From the NCBI GenBank assembly GCA_902482195.1, contig CABSZQ010000053.1:1-7808 (forward strand): DNA of 7,808 bases, in the 5' to 3' direction. Source of the stretch: an uncultured Haemophilus sp. (GTDB lineage: Bacteria; Pseudomonadota; Gammaproteobacteria; Enterobacterales; Pasteurellaceae). Position numbers and translations under genes: made by a program. This document shows, one piece after another, positions 5,591-7,808 of the stretch. Under the pieces are notes generated by a model. The model ran no database searches. It had not been told where the DNA came from and saw nothing but the letters and a program-made list of their open reading frames with translations. Position 1 is the first letter of the stretch. Every line of letters starts with the position of its first letter.

Positions 5591-6874
5591 TTATTTAGTC
5601 AAGTATGGAGACCAAGCTGGAAATTTCACTTGGCCATTACTTCCTGGAAGACTCGCTTTAAAGCGACCATCTGCAGAAACTAATTGTAACACCTTTCCTA
5701 GCCCTTGTGTAGAGCTGTAAATAATCATGATACCATTAGGAGAAATACTTGGGCTTTCACCTAAGAAAGATGTACTTAATACTTCAGAGCTACCAGTTGT
5801 GAGATCTTGTTTCACCACGTTGTTATTACCGTTGATCATCACAAGTGTTTTACCATCACTACTGATTTGCGCACTACCGCGACCACCAACTGGTGATGCA
5901 CCACCACCACTTGCGCTCATGCGATAAACTTGTGGCGAACCGCCTCTATCTGAAGTAAAGAGAATTGAGCTACCATCTGGAGACCATGATGGCTCTGTAT
6001 TATTACCCGCACCGCGAGTTAATTGAGTTGGTGTACCACCATTTGAGCTCATTACATAGATGTTTAATAAACCATCTTGTGAAGAAGCAAATGCGAGTTT
6101 AGAACCGTCCGGAGAGAATGCTGGCGCACCGTTATGACCAGGGAAAGAAGCAACAACTTTACGAGAACCTGAACCTAAGTCTTGTACAACAAGTTGTGAT
6201 TTTTTGTTCTCAAAAGATACGTAAGCTAAACGTTTACCATCTGGAGACCAAGCTGGAGACATAATTGGTTGTGAGCTACGATTTACGATAAATTGGTTGT
6301 AGCCATCATAATCTGCTACACGAACTTCATAAGGTTGTGAACCACCATTTTTTTGCACTACGTAAGCAATACGTGTTCTGAATGCACCACGAATACCGGT
6401 TAATTTTTCAAATACTTCATCACTCACAGTATGTGCACCGTAACGCAACCATTTATTAGTCACTGTATAGCTATTTTGTGCAAGCACTGCACCTGGTGTA
6501 CCTGATGCGCCCACAGTATCAACTAACTGATAAGAAATGTTATAACCACTACCAGTTGAAGTCACTTGGCCTACCACAACAGCATCAATACCTAAAGCAG
6601 TCCAAGCCTCTGGTTTCACTTCTGCTGCAGTCGTTGGTTGTTGTGGCATTTGGCTTACTGGAATAGGGTTAAATTTACCACTATTACGTAAGTCATCTGC
6701 AACAATTTGACCAATATTTTCAGGTGCAGAACCTGCGAAAGGAACAACTGCGATAGGACGAGCGCCATCAACACCTTCATCAATCACAATTCGAACTTCA
6801 TCTTCTGCCATTGCTGTGCTTGCAAATGCAAACATCACCACAAATAGCCCCATAACACGTTTGATCAATTTCAT
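5591..6874 (-). CDS. tolB: TolB, periplasmic beta-propeller of the Tol-Pal system
   Basis: TolB is the periplasmic partner of Pal; TolA, energised by TolQ-TolR, frees Pal from TolB so that Pal can gather at the division site. The 427-residue precursor starts with a Sec signal peptide ([23 protein letters not shown], cleavage likely after A23). The mature N-terminus [21 protein letters not shown] (26-46) is the TolA-binding TolB box. An alpha/beta domain follows to about residue 160, and then a six-bladed propeller whose blades show the repeats [45 protein letters not shown] and similar. The ATG at 6874 has an AAGGTG ribosome-binding site. It lies 41 bp after tolA and 24 bp before pal, on one transcript. 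It is intact. Confidence 0.97.
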   Translation of the reverse strand: MKLIKRVMGLFVVMFAFASTAMAEDEVRIVIDEGVDGARPIAVVPFAGSAPENIGQIVADDLRNSGKFNPIPVSQMPQQPTTAAEVKPEAWTALGIDAVVVGQVTSTGSGYNISYQLVDTVGASGTPGAVLAQNSYTVTNKWLRYGAHTVSDEVFEKLTGIRGAFRTRIAYVVQKNGGSQPYEVRVADYDGYNQFIVNRSSQPIMSPAWSPDGKRLAYVSFENKKSQLVVQDLGSGSRKVVASFPGHNGAPAFSPDGSKLAFASSQDGLLNIYVMSSNGGTPTQLTRGAGNNTEPSWSPDGSSILFTSDRGGSPQVYRMSASGGGASPVGGRGSAQISSDGKTLVMINGNNNVVKQDLTTGSSEVLSTSFLGESPSISPNGIMIIYSSTQGLGKVLQLVSADGRFKASLPGSNGQVKFPAWSPYLTK

Positions 6875-6915
6875 TTAATCACCTTATTTTAACGTTGTTA
6901 CTTTCTTAAAACCGA

Positions 6916-7808
6916 TTATCGAGCATTGATATCAAAATCGATAGTCGGCGCTTTATATTTCTCATAAATAGCATCAGATGGTGCTGCTGGAACTTTTTTC
7001 GTTCTAGCTACCGCACTTAATGCTGCAGTACAAATATCATCAGATCCTGAAACGCGTTGGTAGCCTAAAATCGTACCATCTCGACCGAGTTGGATTTTAA
7101 TGCTACAAACTTTACCGGCAAAGCTTGGATCTTTTAAGAAGCGGCGTTGAATTTCACGCTTAATTACACCTGCATATTGGTCACCGACTTTGCCACCGTC
7201 TCCAGCCCCAAGTCCAGCACCACTACCTTGTGTACCACCTTTATTCGCATTGCCACCTTTAGATGCGCTACCACCACCGATGTCACCACCGTTCATGAAA
7301 TCATCTAAAGCTGCTTGATCCGCTTTACGTTTTGCTGCATCTGCTTTTGCTTTCGCTTCTGCATCTGCCTTAGCTTTTGCTTCAGCCTTCGCTTTCGCTT
7401 CTGCATCCGCTTTAGCTTTTGCTTCAGCCTTCGCTTTCGCCTCTGCATCTGCTTTCGCTTTTGCATCAGCCTCAGCTTTTGCTTTAGCCTTAGCATCTGC
7501 TTCTGCTTTGGCTTTAGCATCTGCTTCTGCCTTGGCCTTCGCTTTTGCTTCTGCATCGGCTTTCGCTTTTGCCTCAGCCTTCGCTTTAGCATCGGCTTCA
7601 GCTTTTTCTTTGGCTTTTTGAGCTTCGGCTTGTGCTTTCGCTTTTGCCTCTTCTTCAGCCTGTTTAGCGGCTGCCGCTAAACGTTTTGCCTCTGCATCAG
7701 CTTTTAATTTCGCTGCTTCAGCCGCTTGTTTTGCTTTCGCTTCTTCAGCTTGTTTCTGCTTTTCTAACGCCTCTTGACGAGCAAGTTCTTGTTGCTGTTT
7801 TTGCTTTT
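6916..7808 (-). CDS. tolA: TolA, C-terminal part (5' end outside window)
   Basis: TolA links the inner-membrane TolQ-TolR motor to TolB and Pal across the periplasm. The frame is open without a stop from 6916 to the window edge, giving 296 visible residues; the N-terminal membrane anchor lies beyond 7808. The visible part begins in domain II with a Gln/Glu/Lys-rich helix (KQQQELARQEALEKQKQAEE), goes into a long Ala-Lys-Glu-Asp repeat (about 7305-7700; units such as AKAKAEADAKAK), then a glycine-rich hinge (about 7296-7180) and the globular domain III. Domain III has the two conserved cysteines in KVCSI (codon 7107-7105) and DDICT (7032-7030), which form a disulfide in homologues. The ATG at 7296 is internal, not the start. 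An uptake sequence at 7010-7018 is read as Leu-Ser-Ala-Val. Confidence 0.95.
   Translation of the reverse strand, partial: KQKQQQELARQEALEKQKQAEEAKAKQAAEAAKLKADAEAKRLAAAAKQAEEEAKAKAQAEAQKAKEKAEADAKAKAEAKAKADAEAKAKAKAEADAKAKAEADAKAKAKAEADAKAKADAEAKAKAEAKAKADAEAKAKAEAKAKADAEAKAKADAAKRKADQAALDDFMNGGDIGGGSASKGGNANKGGTQGSGAGLGAGDGGKVGDQYAGVIKREIQRRFLKDPSFAGKVCSIKIQLGRDGTILGYQRVSGSDDICTAALSAVARTKKVPAAPSDAIYEKYKAPTIDFDINAR
7010..7018 (-). repeat. DNA uptake signal sequence inside tolA
   Basis: Minus-strand AAGTGCGGT in the region coding for TolA domain III; the AT-rich segment behind it is less regular than at the other sites (AGCTAGAACGAAAAAA). Confidence 0.88.
7318..7620 (-). repeat. Degenerate tandem repeats encoding the TolA helix
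   Basis: Near-identical short units alternate GCN-AAR-GCN-GAN codons. The clearest long unit is 42 bp (14 codons): the segment starting TAGCTTTTGC at 7371 recurs at 7413 with only a few changes over its length. Every base step is in phase with the reading frame, so gain or loss of a unit changes helix length without a frameshift. Periplasmic TolA helices of this kind vary in length between strains and species. Confidence 0.8.

Noticed and set aside
883..7018. Unusual density of uptake sequences
   Set aside because: Six cores in 7.8 kb is about the genome-wide level known for Haemophilus, so the count itself is not remarkable.
6916..7296. A separate 126-residue gene starting at the ATG at 7296
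   Set aside because: The same frame continues without a stop to the window edge as TolA domain II, so the ATG is an internal methionine, not a start, and there is no frameshift.
7305..7592. A minus-strand frame of Lys/Arg/Gln/Met repeats within tolA
   Set aside because: It is tolA read out of frame through the same repeat. The proper TolA frame is open throughout.
7315..7680. A 121-codon plus-strand open frame rich in Cys, Phe, Arg and Ser opposite tolA
   Set aside because: It is the antisense of the Ala-Lys-Glu-Asp codon repeat: the GCN/AAR pattern gives no stops on the other strand. No ribosome-binding site or promoter is evident and the composition is pure low complexity.

Overview
The window is ordinary core chromosome from a Haemophilus-type member of the Pasteurellaceae. 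It carries six copies of the Haemophilus DNA-uptake core AAGTGCGGT (the H. influenzae type, not the Actinobacillus pleuropneumoniae type). The proteins read as close relatives of H. influenzae P6/Pal, TolB, TolA and the Isc proteins. Pal is longer than H. influenzae P6 and differs at several positions, so a sister species such as H. parainfluenzae is more likely than H. influenzae; that is an inference from remembered sequences, not a search. Every real gene is on the minus strand, so transcription runs from high to low coordinates.

In transcription order: (1) 7808-5099, the end of the tol-pal cluster: tolA (5' end outside the window), tolB and pal, closed by a strong intrinsic terminator at 5043-5068. 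These build the envelope-spanning Tol-Pal complex. (2) 4973-4741, a promoter and two tandem lysine tRNAs, anticodon UUU then CUU. (3) 4618-3899, trmJ, a SPOUT tRNA 2'-O-methyltransferase, with its own extended -10 promoter. (4) 3900-763, the isc operon iscR-iscS-iscU-iscA-hscB, with a clear IscR type 1 operator over the promoter directly behind the trmJ stop codon. IscS supplies sulfur, IscU is the scaffold, IscA a carrier, HscB the J-domain co-chaperone that delivers IscU to HscA, and IscR the Fe-S-sensing repressor. All diagnostic catalytic and ligand residues are intact. (5) 688-2, a DUF2625-family gene of unknown function that follows a terminator-like hairpin after hscB, where hscA would be expected.

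The isc operon carries two internal hairpins: an inverted GC-rich repeat between iscS and iscU, and an inverted pair of uptake sequences between iscU and iscA. With the terminator after hscB, these could set relative expression along the operon.

I see no mobile element, CRISPR array, phage or accessory system, and no evidence of a wholly undescribed system. The points most worth checking are regulatory: the split of the isc cluster by a DUF2625 gene, the paired-uptake-sequence hairpin, a degenerate IscR-like site over the trmJ promoter, and the tRNA-Lys(CUU) next to tRNA-Lys(UUU).
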